A stretch of DNA of 64,000 nucleotides from Glycomyces tenuis DSM 44171. GTDB lineage: Bacteria; Actinomycetota; Actinomycetes; Mycobacteriales; Micromonosporaceae. Position 1 is the stretch's first letter, and the number at the start of each line of letters is the position of its first letter. Shown piece after piece: positions 45,021-53,913 of this stretch. The notes under the pieces were generated by a model. The model was not told the origin of the DNA. It did not search any database and worked only from the letters and a program-made list of their open reading frames with translations. A program made the translations under genes and the position numbers. The stretch is from positions 112,114-176,113 of the forward strand of contig NZ_ATYW01000020.1 in NCBI RefSeq assembly GCF_000427885.1, written 5' to 3'.

Positions 45021-46024
45021 GCCTCCGCCGACTCGACACCACCGCCCTCATCTACCTGGCCCTCGCCGGGGTCGTCGCCATCGGCGGCATCGCCGTCGCC
45101 ATCGACGGCGGCAACCTGTTCTCCACGGCCAACCTCGTCGACATGTTCACCCGCACCAGCCTGACCGGGTTCCTCGCCCTCGGCATGACCCTGGTCATCC
45201 TGTGCCGCTCGCTCGACCTGTCGGTCGGCTACACCGCCGCCCTCGCCAGCATGGTCGCGGCCACCACCATGGACGGCGACCCGAACCGCATCGTCCTCGG
45301 CGCCCTGGCCGCCCTGCTCGTGGCGGGCCTGGTCGGCGCCGCCAACGGCGCGATCGTCTCCTTCCTGGGCGTCAACCCCTTCATCGCCACCCTCGGGGTC
45401 GGCCTGATCATCAAGGGCTACCTCGACACCGAGTACAAGGGGCCGGCCGGGCTCGTGCCCACCGCCTTCCAGCAGTTCGGCTACAGCCGCATCGCGTTCG
45501 TCCCCGTCTCCACACTCGTGATGCTCGCCCTGGCCGCCGCCGGGATCTGGTTCCTGCGCTCGACGCGTACCGGCCACCACATGTACGCCGTCGGCGGCAA
45601 CATCGACGTCGCCCGCATGTCCGGCGTCCGTACCAAGTCCACGCTCATGACCGCCCACATCCTCTGCGGCATGTTCGCCGGCGTCGCCGGGCTGCTCCTG
45701 GCCGCCCGCTTCGGCACCGGCTCGGCGACCGAGGCCTACAGCAACCTGTACGAACTCGACGCCATCGCCGCGGTCGTCCTCGGCGGCACCCTCCTCCTCG
45801 GCGGGCGCGGCGGCATCGCCGGGACCGTCGCCGGCGTTCTGATCCTGGCCGTCCTCGACACCGTCTTCAACGTCATGCAGATCAACCCCTTCGCCAAGGA
45901 CGTGCTGCGCGGCGCGATCATCATCACCGCCGTCGCCATCTACGCCCGCCGCCAGCTCAGCCGTACCGCCCGCAGACCCAGATTCGCCGCCGCGGGCACC
46001 GCCGCGGACACAGGGAGGCCGTGA
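45017..46024 (+). CDS. Sugar ABC transporter permease (RbsC-like) 1
   Basis: 335 aa, 8-10 membrane segments; SLDLSVGYTAALASM and FIATLGVGLI are typical of CUT2 permeases, and the YAVGGNIDVARMSG loop contacts the ATPase. ATG overlaps the ATPase stop by 4 bp. Confidence 0.9.
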   Translation: MSLRRLDTTALIYLALAGVVAIGGIAVAIDGGNLFSTANLVDMFTRTSLTGFLALGMTLVILCRSLDLSVGYTAALASMVAATTMDGDPNRIVLGALAALLVAGLVGAANGAIVSFLGVNPFIATLGVGLIIKGYLDTEYKGPAGLVPTAFQQFGYSRIAFVPVSTLVMLALAAAGIWFLRSTRTGHHMYAVGGNIDVARMSGVRTKSTLMTAHILCGMFAGVAGLLLAARFGTGSATEAYSNLYELDAIAAVVLGGTLLLGGRGGIAGTVAGVLILAVLDTVFNVMQINPFAKDVLRGAIIITAVAIYARRQLSRTARRPRFAAAGTAADTGRP

Positions 46025-47031
46025 TGGGACGCATCCGCACCGCCGCGGCCGCCCTCGCAGGCGGCGGCACCGGCACCGTCTTCGCCCTGCTGGCGGCCAT
46101 CTTCATCGCCGTCGCCTTCACCAACCCCGGCTTCTTCGAGGGACCGTCGCTGATGGCGTTCCTCAAGCAGGCCGCGCCGCTGGTGATCCTCGCCGCCGGG
46201 CAGTACTTCGTCATCGTCTCGGGCAACTTCGACCTCTCGGTGGGCGCCCTGGTCGGCGCCCAGGTCGTCATCGCCGCCCGCCTGATCGACGGCGAGGAGT
46301 CCCGGACCCTCCCGGTCATGGGCGTCATGCTCCTGTTCGGGCTCGCAGTCGGGCTCGTCAACGGCCTCGTCACCACCGCGCTGAAAGTCCAGTCGTTCAT
46401 CACCACCCTCGGCATGATGCTCGTGCTCACCGGCGCGATCCGCCTGTGGACCGGCGGCGCTCCCACCGGGAGCCTGTCCGAGGCCTTCCGAGGCCCCGGC
46501 CGGCGCGGCATCGACGACGTGCCGCTGATCGGCCAGATCCCCTGGGCGGTGCTCATCATGATCGGCGTCGGCGCCGCCGCGATCTGGCTCATGCGCACCC
46601 GCTTCGGCCGCGTGCTCGTCGCGAGCGGCGACAACGAGCTCGCCGCGGAACTCTCCGGAGGACGCGTGGACACCGTCCGCACCGTCGCCTTCGTCCTCTC
46701 CGGACTCTCGGCGACCGTCGCGGGCGTCCTCATCGGCGGCTACGCGGGCGTCAGCGCCCAGGTCGGCCAGGGCATGGAGTTCACCGTCATCACCGCGGTC
46801 GTCCTCGGCGGCGTGGTCCTCGGCGGCGGCCGCGGCGCGGTCGTCGCCGCCATGGCCGGCGCGCTCACCATCGAGGCCCTGTTCGCCCTGTTCAACCAGA
46901 TGGCCCTCCCGTCCACGATCCGGCCCGCCGCGCAGGGCCTGATCATCATCGCCGCCGTCGCCTACGCCGCCAAGCGGCGGACGCGCCGGCCGGTCGCAGC
47001 GACCGCAACCACGAACGCCAATCCCTCATGA
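46024..47031 (+). CDS. Sugar ABC transporter permease (RbsC-like) 2
   Basis: 335 aa, related to permease 1 (NFDLSVGALVGAQ, FITTLGMMLV, ASGDNELAAELSG). Two different permeases suggest a heterodimeric channel. GGGAGG precedes the ATG, which overlaps the previous stop by one base. Confidence 0.9.
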   Translation: MGRIRTAAAALAGGGTGTVFALLAAIFIAVAFTNPGFFEGPSLMAFLKQAAPLVILAAGQYFVIVSGNFDLSVGALVGAQVVIAARLIDGEESRTLPVMGVMLLFGLAVGLVNGLVTTALKVQSFITTLGMMLVLTGAIRLWTGGAPTGSLSEAFRGPGRRGIDDVPLIGQIPWAVLIMIGVGAAAIWLMRTRFGRVLVASGDNELAAELSGGRVDTVRTVAFVLSGLSATVAGVLIGGYAGVSAQVGQGMEFTVITAVVLGGVVLGGGRGAVVAAMAGALTIEALFALFNQMALPSTIRPAAQGLIIIAAVAYAAKRRTRRPVAATATTNANPS

Positions 47032-47048
47032 GAAGAAGGTTCCGCATC

Positions 47049-48248
47049 ATGCAGACAACCCGCCTGGCCCTCGCGTCGGCCGCAGCCGTAGGGCTGCTGC
47101 TGGCCGTCGGCTGCACCACCGATGAGATCCCAGAAGCCGAGACCACCGAGGAGGCCACCGCCTCCACCGAAGAGGAGTGGTTCGTCCAAGCCGACTACGA
47201 GGAGCAGCTCGCCCAGCGCGACATCGAACCCGAAGGCGACCCGACCACGCCGTGGCTCCAGGCCATCGAGCCCGAATGGGTCGACACCTCCGAGTACGCC
47301 GTCGACGGCGGCGACCACACCGTGTGCTTCTCGAACGCCTCGGTGTCCAACCCGTGGCGCGTCACCGGCTGGATCACCATGCAGCAGCAGGTCGAGGTCC
47401 TCCAGGAGGCCGGCGAGATCGGCGAGTTCCTCCACTCCGACGCCGCCGACGACGACGAGAAGCAGATCTCCGACATCCAGGCGTTCATCGACTCCGGCGA
47501 GTGCGACGCGCTGCTCATCTCGCCGTCGACGACCGCGACCCTGACTCCGGCCGTCGAGGCCGCCTGCGAGTCCGGGATCCCCGTGGTCGTCTTCGACCGC
47601 GGCGTCAACACCGACTGCGCCGTCACCTTCATCCACCCGATCGGCGGCTACGCCTTCGGCGCCGACGCCGCCGAGTTCCTCGTCGACAACCTCGAACCGG
47701 GCTCGACCGTGCTCGCGCTGCGCATCCTGCCCGGCGTCGACGTCCTCGAGCACCGCTGGGCCGCCGCCCAGGAGATCTTCGCCGACTCCGAACTGGAGAT
47801 CCTCGGCAACGAGTTCACCGGCGGCGACGCCGCCGAGATCAAGAACATCGTCACCCAGTACCTCCAGCGCGGCGAGGTCGACGGCATCTGGATGGACGCC
47901 GGCGACGGCGCCGTGGCCGCCATCGAGGCCTTCGAGGACGCCGGCCAGCCCTACCCGGTCATGACCGGCGAGGACGAGCTGTCGTTCATGCGCAAGTGGA
48001 AGGAGACCGGCATGACCGCGCTCGCCCCGGTCTACTCCAACTTCCAGTGGCGCACGCCCGTCCTGGCCGCCACGATGATCCTGAACGGCGAGCAGGTCCC
48101 GAAGGAGTGGGTCCTGCCGCAGGAGCCGATCACCGAGGCCGAACTCGACGACTACCTGGAACGCAACGAGGACATGCCCTCGCTGCACTACGCCAAGTTC
48201 GGCGGCGAGGACCTGCCGGGCTTCCCCGACGCCTGGCGGGACCGTTGA
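47049..48248 (+). CDS. Sugar-binding lipoprotein (CUT2 type)
   Basis: 399 aa. Signal with lipobox LLAVGC (C22), an acidic linker, then a type I periplasmic-binding fold (CFSNASVSNPWR, CDALLISPSTTATLTPAVE, GIPVVVFDRG). ATG at 47049 has AGAAGG about 8-10 bp upstream; an in-frame ATG at 47028 overlaps the preceding stop and is the alternative. Sugar not identifiable. Confidence 0.87.
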   Translation: MQTTRLALASAAAVGLLLAVGCTTDEIPEAETTEEATASTEEEWFVQADYEEQLAQRDIEPEGDPTTPWLQAIEPEWVDTSEYAVDGGDHTVCFSNASVSNPWRVTGWITMQQQVEVLQEAGEIGEFLHSDAADDDEKQISDIQAFIDSGECDALLISPSTTATLTPAVEAACESGIPVVVFDRGVNTDCAVTFIHPIGGYAFGADAAEFLVDNLEPGSTVLALRILPGVDVLEHRWAAAQEIFADSELEILGNEFTGGDAAEIKNIVTQYLQRGEVDGIWMDAGDGAVAAIEAFEDAGQPYPVMTGEDELSFMRKWKETGMTALAPVYSNFQWRTPVLAATMILNGEQVPKEWVLPQEPITEAELDDYLERNEDMPSLHYAKFGGEDLPGFPDAWRDR

Positions 48249-49090
48249 ACCGAGCCGTAGGCGTCAACACCTGGGTCTGGGCCTCGCCGCTCGACGACGA
48301 GGCCCTGGCCCGGCTCGCTCCGAGGATCCGCGAGTGGGGCTTCGACACGATCGAGCTGCCCGTGGAGCGACTCGGCGATTGGGATCCGGGCCGAGCCGCC
48401 GAGCTGCTCGGCGGGCTCGGCCTGGACACCACCGTCGTCCTGGTCATGGGGCCCGGCCGCGAACTCGTCGCCGCGCCCGGCCACGTCGTCGCCGACACCC
48501 AGGACTACCTGCGCGGCGTCGTCGACGCGGCCGCGGCCGTCGGCTCGCCGGTCATCGCCGGCCCGGCCTACGCCTCGGTCGGCCGCACCTGGCGCGTCGA
48601 GGACCGGCCCGCGGCCTACCGCGAACTGCGCGAGGCCCTCGCGCCGGTGGCCGACTACGCCGCCGAACGCGGCGTCACCGTCGCCGTCGAACCGCTCAAC
48701 CGCTACGAGACCAGCCTGGTCAACACCGTCGACCAGGCTCTCGAAGCGCTGGACGGCCTGGCCGGGTGCGCGCTGGCCCTGGACGTCTACCACATGAACA
48801 TCGAGGAGACCGACCTCCCGGCCGCGATCGCCCGCGCCGAGGGGCGCATCGGCCACGTCCAGGTGAGCGCGAACGACCGGGGCGCGCCCGGACGCGACCA
48901 CCTCGACTGGCGCGCCATCTTGCGCGCACTGGACGGGGCGGGGTACAACGGGCCGGTGGTCATCGAATCGTTCACCGCGCACAACGCCACGATCGCCACC
49001 GCCGCCTCCATCTGGAGGCCCCTGGCGCCCACGCAGGACGCCATCGCCGTAGACGGACTGAGACACCTGAGGAGCCTGGAAGTTGACTGA
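48245..49090 (+). CDS. Sugar phosphate isomerase/epimerase (TIM barrel) 1
   Basis: 281 aa, xylose-isomerase-like TIM barrel (AP endonuclease family 2). Metal-ligand regions VAVEPLNRYE, ALDVYHMNIEE and VIESF are present. The TTG at 48245 overlaps the binding-protein stop (TTGA); no other start is near. Its last codons are copied 112 bp downstream. Confidence 0.85.
   Translation: MNRAVGVNTWVWASPLDDEALARLAPRIREWGFDTIELPVERLGDWDPGRAAELLGGLGLDTTVVLVMGPGRELVAAPGHVVADTQDYLRGVVDAAAAVGSPVIAGPAYASVGRTWRVEDRPAAYRELREALAPVADYAAERGVTVAVEPLNRYETSLVNTVDQALEALDGLAGCALALDVYHMNIEETDLPAAIARAEGRIGHVQVSANDRGAPGRDHLDWRAILRALDGAGYNGPVVIESFTAHNATIATAASIWRPLAPTQDAIAVDGLRHLRSLEVD
49017..49077 (+). repeat. 61-bp direct repeat, copy A
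   Basis: Within the 3' end of isomerase 1; encodes PLAPTQDAIAVDGLRHLRSL. Matches 49129-49189 at 58 of 61 positions; the three differences are consecutive bases and change RH to TY. Confidence 0.95.
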
Positions 49091-49202
49091 CCTCATCGCC
49101 GCCGCCGCCCCCAGGGCCATGCCTCCCCGGCCCCTGGCGCCCACGCAGGACGCCATCGCCGTAGACGGACTGACCTACCTGAGGAGCCTCATCGATGCCT
49201 AG
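49083..49202 (+). pseudogene. 39-codon remnant of a third isomerase gene
   Basis: TTG at 49083 overlaps the isomerase 1 stop (49088-49090), the same style of coupling used at 48245. The frame stays open to TAG at 49200-49202. The first 16 residues (MTDLIAAAAPRAMPPR) are unlike isomerase 1, and the last 23 repeat its C-terminus in the same frame ([19 protein letters not shown]). Best read as a paralogous isomerase gene that lost its middle part in frame. It could still make a short peptide. Confidence 0.55.
49129..49189 (+). repeat. 61-bp direct repeat, copy B
   Basis: Second copy of the repeat at 49017-49077, 112 bp downstream and in the same codon phase relative to the TTG at 49083. Ends just before the ATG of isomerase 2. 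Confidence 0.95.
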
Positions 49203-50205
49203 ACCCATCACGCTGTTCACCGGCCAGTGGGCGGACCTGCCGTTCGAGGAGCTGTGCCGCCTGGCCTCCGGCTGGGGCTACGACGGACTCGAGATCGCCT
49301 GCTGGGGCGACCACCTCGACGTCCGCCGCGCCGCGGTCGACGACGACTACGTCGCCGACCGCAAGGCGATCCTCGAATCGCACGGCCTCGGCCTGTGGGC
49401 GATCTCCAACCACCTCGTCGGCCAGGCCGTCTGCGACGACCCGATCGACCAGCGCCACAAGGCGATCCTGCCCGCCCACGTGTGGGGCGACGGCGACCCC
49501 GAAGGCGTCCGCCGCCGCGCGGCCGAGGAGCTCAAGACGACCGCCAGGGCCGCCGCGAAGCTCGGCGTCGACACCGTCATCGGCTTCACCGGCTCGGCGA
49601 TCTGGAAGTACGTCGCGATGTTCCCGCCGGTCGACGACGAGACCATCGAGGCGGGCTACGACGACTTCGCCGAACGCTGGAACCCGATCCTGGACGTCTT
49701 CGACGAGGTCGGCGTGCGCTTCGCGCACGAGGTCCACCCCTCCGAGATCGCCTACGACTACTGGTCGACCCACCGGGCGCTCGAGGCGGTCGGGCACCGC
49801 ACCGCCTTCGGCCTGAACTGGGACCCCAGCCACATGGTGTGGCAGGGCATCGACCCGGCGGCGTTCCTGTGGGACTTCCGCGACCGGATCTACCACGTCG
49901 ACTGCAAGGACACGCGCCTGCGCTTCGACGGCCGCAACGGACGCCTGTCCTCGCACCTGCCGTGGGGCGATCCCAGGCGCGGCTGGGACTTCGTCTCCAC
50001 CGGGCACGGCGACGTGCCGTGGGAGGACTGCTTCCGGGTGCTGAACGCGATCGGCTACGCCGGCCCGATCTCCGTCGAGTGGGAGGACGCCGGGATGGAC
50101 CGCCTGCGGGGCGCCGCCGAAGCGGTGGGCTTCGTCCGCGATCTCGCCTTCGACCGGCCCGAGGCGTCCTTCGACTCGGCGTTCAGCTCCGACCGGGGGG
50201 AGTGA
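49195..50205 (+). CDS. Sugar phosphate isomerase/epimerase (TIM barrel) 2
   Basis: 336 aa. TIM barrel with acidic/His metal ligands in [28 protein letters not shown] and [10 protein letters not shown]. Last gene of the sugar operon; overlaps the convergent membrane-protein gene by 23 bp. GAGGAG lies about 9 bp upstream of the ATG, inside repeat copy B. Confidence 0.88.
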   Translation: MPRPITLFTGQWADLPFEELCRLASGWGYDGLEIACWGDHLDVRRAAVDDDYVADRKAILESHGLGLWAISNHLVGQAVCDDPIDQRHKAILPAHVWGDGDPEGVRRRAAEELKTTARAAAKLGVDTVIGFTGSAIWKYVAMFPPVDDETIEAGYDDFAERWNPILDVFDEVGVRFAHEVHPSEIAYDYWSTHRALEAVGHRTAFGLNWDPSHMVWQGIDPAAFLWDFRDRIYHVDCKDTRLRFDGRNGRLSSHLPWGDPRRGWDFVSTGHGDVPWEDCFRVLNAIGYAGPISVEWEDAGMDRLRGAAEAVGFVRDLAFDRPEASFDSAFSSDRGE

Positions 50206-50842
50206 CCGGCTCGGATCGGTCGGGGAACCGCTCGTCGACGACCCGGAGGTGCGGCGCGAACCGCGCCACGGCCGCCGCCACCTCCGGGGCGCGCCGATGC
50301 GACAGCCTGGCGCTGTGCTTCTGGATCCCGCCGGGCAGCCATTCGGGGACGCCGTTGTCGCGCAGGTCGGCGGGCCCCCACCGCTTCGCGTCGGCGGCCC
50401 GCTGGAACGCCCTGGTCCGCTCGGTGTCCCGCACCAGCCCCACCTGCGGCCGCCAGCCGGGGATGAAGCCGAGCCGCCTGACCCTCCTGCGCCACACCAC
50501 GACCCGGTCGAGCTCCTCCCACTTCGCCCGCGCGTTGCCCTTGCCGTGGAGGCGGGCCCCCTCGGCGTCGGCGTGCAGGACCTTGGGCCGGCGGAGGAAG
50601 AAGATCACCAGCACCAGCGAGAAGCCGAGCGCCGCCGTCCCCATGTACAGGGGCTCGGTCCAGGCCCACGACTCGATGTCGTAGTCCATGGTGATCCGGT
50701 TCCAGTGGTGGACCGTGCCGGACCCGGCCCCGATCATGGCGAGCGGGGTGACGATGAGCGTCGCGATCCCGAGCGCCAGCCCGAACCAGCCGGGCGCCTG
50801 AACGCGGTCGGTGACCGTGACCGGTGCGGCGTCGTCAGACAT
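50183..50842 (-). CDS. Membrane protein with cytoplasmic domain, hypothetical
   Basis: 219 aa, two membrane helices (about 20-42 and 67-84), then a basic soluble domain. No family recognised. ATG at 50842 with GGAAGGACC upstream. The 200-bp gap to the next gene (50843-51042) shows only a weak GACCGG/CCGGTC hairpin (50945-50963). Confidence 0.7.
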   Translation of the reverse strand: MSDDAAPVTVTDRVQAPGWFGLALGIATLIVTPLAMIGAGSGTVHHWNRITMDYDIESWAWTEPLYMGTAALGFSLVLVIFFLRRPKVLHADAEGARLHGKGNARAKWEELDRVVVWRRRVRRLGFIPGWRPQVGLVRDTERTRAFQRAADAKRWGPADLRDNGVPEWLPGGIQKHSARLSHRRAPEVAAAVARFAPHLRVVDERFPDRSEPVTPPGRS

Positions 50843-51042
50843 GAGTGGTCCTTCCGTGCGGGGGCGGAGCTCGATTATGCCCGCGCCGTCGCTAGGACCC
50901 GGCCGCGGTCACCGGGGCGGTCGCGGTCGCCACGAGATCGCCTCGACCGGTCGCGTGCCGGTCTCGTCCCGGCTCTCGGAGGCTGTCGGCTCGCCGACGG
51001 CGAAGCCGAACCGCAGGCCCCCGAACCGGTCGCCGCCCGCGC

Positions 51043-51804
51043 CTAGACCTTCGGGACGGCGGCCTCCAGGAGGCGGCGGACCTTGTCCAGGTTCGCCTCG
51101 AACATGGCGAACACCGCCTCCTGGGTCACCGGCTCCACCTCCGGGTCCTCGGCGAGCCCGGCGTCGTAGTCGGTGACCAGAGCGATCCCCGCGAACGGGA
51201 TGGCGGCCTCCGCGGCGAGGGCCGCCTCGGGGGCCTGGGTCATGTTGACGACGTGCCATCCGGCCTCGCGGTGCCAGCGCGATTCGGCCCGGCTGGAGAA
51301 GCGCGGCCCGTTGATCACCACGACGGTGCCGCCGTCGTGGGCGGCGGCGCCGACCTCGGCGGCGGCGTCGAGCACGACCCGGCGCAGCCGCTCGTCATAG
51401 GGCTCGGCGAACGGCGTGTGGACCGGGCCCGATTCGAACTCGTCGTAGAACGTGGACGGCCGCCCCCAGGTGCGGTCGACGACCTGGTCGCACACGACGA
51501 ACTCGCCGGGGCGGATCTCCGGGCGCAGCGAGCCGGCCGCGAACGGCGAGATCAGCGCCCGCACTCCCAAGCGGCGCATGACGTCCACGTTGGCTCTGTA
51601 GTTGACCTTGTGGGGCGGGAAGCGGTGGTCGGTGCCGTGCCGTGGCAGGAACGCCACCCGCACCGAATCGAATTCGGCGACGGTGACCGGCGCCGACGGC
51701 GCGCCCCACGGGGTGTCGACCTCGACGGTCGCGGCGGTCTTCGCCAGGGTGTAGAAGCCGGTGCCGCCGAAGACGCCGACATCGGCCCGGATCTGCTCGT
51801 TCAC
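51043..51804 (-). CDS. mtnP: 5'-methylthioadenosine phosphorylase family protein
   Basis: 253 aa. Phosphorolysis of methylthioadenosine (or methylthioinosine) in methionine salvage. Conserved segments: GGTGFY, LPRHGTDH, NYRAN, GPRFSSRAES, VNMTQAPEA and TDYDAG. The adenine/hypoxanthine choice cannot be settled by eye. Starts 10 bp after the glycosyltransferase fusion gene, so probably co-transcribed. Confidence 0.88.
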   Translation of the reverse strand: MNEQIRADVGVFGGTGFYTLAKTAATVEVDTPWGAPSAPVTVAEFDSVRVAFLPRHGTDHRFPPHKVNYRANVDVMRRLGVRALISPFAAGSLRPEIRPGEFVVCDQVVDRTWGRPSTFYDEFESGPVHTPFAEPYDERLRRVVLDAAAEVGAAAHDGGTVVVINGPRFSSRAESRWHREAGWHVVNMTQAPEAALAAEAAIPFAGIALVTDYDAGLAEDPEVEPVTQEAVFAMFEANLDKVRRLLEAAVPKV

Positions 51805-51814
51805 GTCCTGCTCC

Positions 51815-53113
51815 TCATCGTCCGCGCGCGGCCCGGCGCGCCCGCGCCAGCTGCGCCCGCATGTCCTTGACGGCGCGGAGGGTCCCGCCGACCGTCCCGG
51901 TGACCTTGCTCTTGCCGAGCCTCGGCCGGTAGGGGACCGGGACCTCGGCGATCCGCCACCCGGCGAGCCCGGCCCGCAGCACCATCTCCAGCGGCCAGCC
52001 CGAGCGCCGGTCGGTGATCCCCAGGCCCAGCAGCGCCTCGCGCCCGGCGGCCCGCATCGGGCCGATGTCGGTGGCGCTCGCCCCGCAGTAGCGGCGGACC
52101 CGCCCGGCCAGGTACCGGTTCGCGACCCGGCTGTGCGGCGCCAGCGCCTCCGGCGGCCTCGCGCCGAGCACGAGATCGGCCTCGCCGTCCAGGACCGGCG
52201 CGCACACCTTCGGCAGCTCGCCCGGGTCGAGGGAGGCGTCGCAGTCCATGAACGCCACCAGCGGGGCGCTCGCCGCGGCGAGCCCGGCGTAGCAGGCTGC
52301 GCCGAAGCCGCGCCGCGACTCGGCCACCACCGCCGCGCCGAGCTCGGCGGCGAGCGCTCCCGAGCCGTCCTCGGATCCGTTGTCGACCACGATCGGCCGG
52401 TACCCCTCGGGCATCCGCTCCAGCACCCACGGCAGCGCCTCGCGCTCGTTCAGCACCGGCAGCACCACGTCCACGGTCGCCGTGCCGTCCCCGAGCAGTG
52501 ATCGCACCCGCCGCGCGGTCCGCGTCCCCGGCGCGAGGGCGGCGATCGCCCGGGCGTCGTCGGCGTCGTCGAGGTCCCGCAGCACCGGCAGCTCCGCCAC
52601 GGACAGCCCGAGTGCCTGCAGGTGCTTGTGCTGGAGCAGCCCCGTGTCGCTCTGGCTCATCGGCACGTCCGAGAAGGCCTCGGGGTGCGGTTCGGCGAAG
52701 CCGATCGCCCACCAGCCGCCGTCCTCGGCCAGCCCCAGCGCCGCCCCGTGCGAGCCGTCGGCCACGGCGGCGAGGCACGAGTCGAGCAGCTCGGGCGTCA
52801 CCTGCGGCGTGTCCATGCCGATCTGGAGGCCCGGGCCGCCCGCGGCCGCCCAGGCGGCGGCCAGCCGCTCGTTGAACGTCCCCTCGATCTGGGGGACCAC
52901 CTCGAAGCCCTCGGGCAGCCAGGGGCCGGGCTCGCCGTCGAGCGCGACGACGAGGCGCTCGGCCCCGCACGAGGCGACCGCCTCGAGGGTGTCGGCGAGC
53001 GCCGCCTCCGCGACCGCCGCTGACTCTACAGTGGTCAACGGTGGGGCGAGTCTGGTCTTCACCCGGCCCGGTACGGGGGCCTTCGCCATGACGAGGAGAT
53101 GCGTCCGCTGCAT
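51815..53113 (-). CDS. DUF2064-glycosyltransferase family 2 fusion
   Basis: 432 aa. Residues 1-205 form a DUF2064 nucleotidyltransferase-like domain (MAKAPVPGRVKTRLAPPL, GMDTPQ). Residues 213-432 form a GT2 domain (VDVVLPVLNE, DNGSEDGS, FMDCDASLDPG, RSGWPLEMVLRA). The two are separate genes in many bacteria, so the fusion suggests they act in one pathway, perhaps sugar transfer onto a lipid or small molecule. ATG at 53113 is divergent from the response regulator. Confidence 0.87.
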   Translation of the reverse strand: MQRTHLLVMAKAPVPGRVKTRLAPPLTTVESAAVAEAALADTLEAVASCGAERLVVALDGEPGPWLPEGFEVVPQIEGTFNERLAAAWAAAGGPGLQIGMDTPQVTPELLDSCLAAVADGSHGAALGLAEDGGWWAIGFAEPHPEAFSDVPMSQSDTGLLQHKHLQALGLSVAELPVLRDLDDADDARAIAALAPGTRTARRVRSLLGDGTATVDVVLPVLNEREALPWVLERMPEGYRPIVVDNGSEDGSGALAAELGAAVVAESRRGFGAACYAGLAAASAPLVAFMDCDASLDPGELPKVCAPVLDGEADLVLGARPPEALAPHSRVANRYLAGRVRRYCGASATDIGPMRAAGREALLGLGITDRRSGWPLEMVLRAGLAGWRIAEVPVPYRPRLGKSKVTGTVGGTLRAVKDMRAQLARARRAARGR

Positions 53114-53226
53114 GAGTGCGATGGTACGTTTCGAGGAGTCTGTCCGGGGCTGGGAGAACCTTACGGTCTGCGAAAGTCTCGGCCCAAAAGATGACGGGGC
53201 GCTCTCAGATCGGTCAAGGTATTCCC

Positions 53227-53913
53227 ATGGACTCCGAAGCCGAGCCGCGCGTGCTGGTCGTCGACGACGACTCCGCGCTGGCCGAAGTCGTCGCCCGCTA
53301 CCTGCGGCGCGAGGGCTTCGAGGTCGACTACGCGCCCGACGGCGAGGCGGGCCTGCGCCGCGCCCTCGACACCCTCCCCGACCTGGTCGTCCTCGACCTC
53401 ATGATGCCCGGCATGGACGGCTTCGAGGTCTGCCGCAGGCTGCGCCGGGCCACCTCGATCCCCGTGGTCATGCTGACCGCGCTCGGCGAGGAGAACGACC
53501 GCATCGCCGGGCTCGACCTCGGCGCCGACGACTACGTCACCAAGCCGTTCTCCCCGCGCGAGCTCGCCGCCCGCGTCCGCGCCGTCCTGCGCCGCGCCCG
53601 CGGCGCCGCCGTCGCCGAGGTCCTCACCGGCGGCGGCCTCGAGGTCGACACGGTCGCCCACGAGGTCCGCCGCAAAGGCGAGCCCGTCACGCTCACCACC
53701 AAGGAGTACGACCTGCTCGTGTGCTTCCTGACCAATCCCGGCCGGGCCTTCCGCCGCGAAGAGCTCCTCGAGACCGTGTGGGGCTGGAGCATCGGCGACA
53801 CCTCCACCGTCACCGTCCACGTCCGGCGCCTGCGCGAGAAGATCGAGGACGACGCCTCCGCGCCGGCCTGCCTCAAGACCGTCCGCGGCGTCGGCTACCG
53901 GTGGGAGGGCTGA
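53227..53913 (+). CDS. OmpR-type response regulator
   Basis: 228 aa. Receiver with D57 (VVLDLMMPGMDGF), K in VTKPFSP, and a C-terminal winged helix (TTKEYDLLVCFL, VTVHVRRLREKIE, VRGVGYRW). ATG at 53227 chosen from the usual protein start. Pairs with the kinase overlapping by one base. Confidence 0.92.
   Translation: MDSEAEPRVLVVDDDSALAEVVARYLRREGFEVDYAPDGEAGLRRALDTLPDLVVLDLMMPGMDGFEVCRRLRRATSIPVVMLTALGEENDRIAGLDLGADDYVTKPFSPRELAARVRAVLRRARGAAVAEVLTGGGLEVDTVAHEVRRKGEPVTLTTKEYDLLVCFLTNPGRAFRREELLETVWGWSIGDTSTVTVHVRRLREKIEDDASAPACLKTVRGVGYRWEG

Noticed and set aside
47028..47049. Earlier ATG for the CUT2 binding protein
   Set aside because: Overlaps the preceding stop but has no ribosome site; ATG 47049 has AGAAGG and gives a normal lipoprotein signal. 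Not fully excluded.
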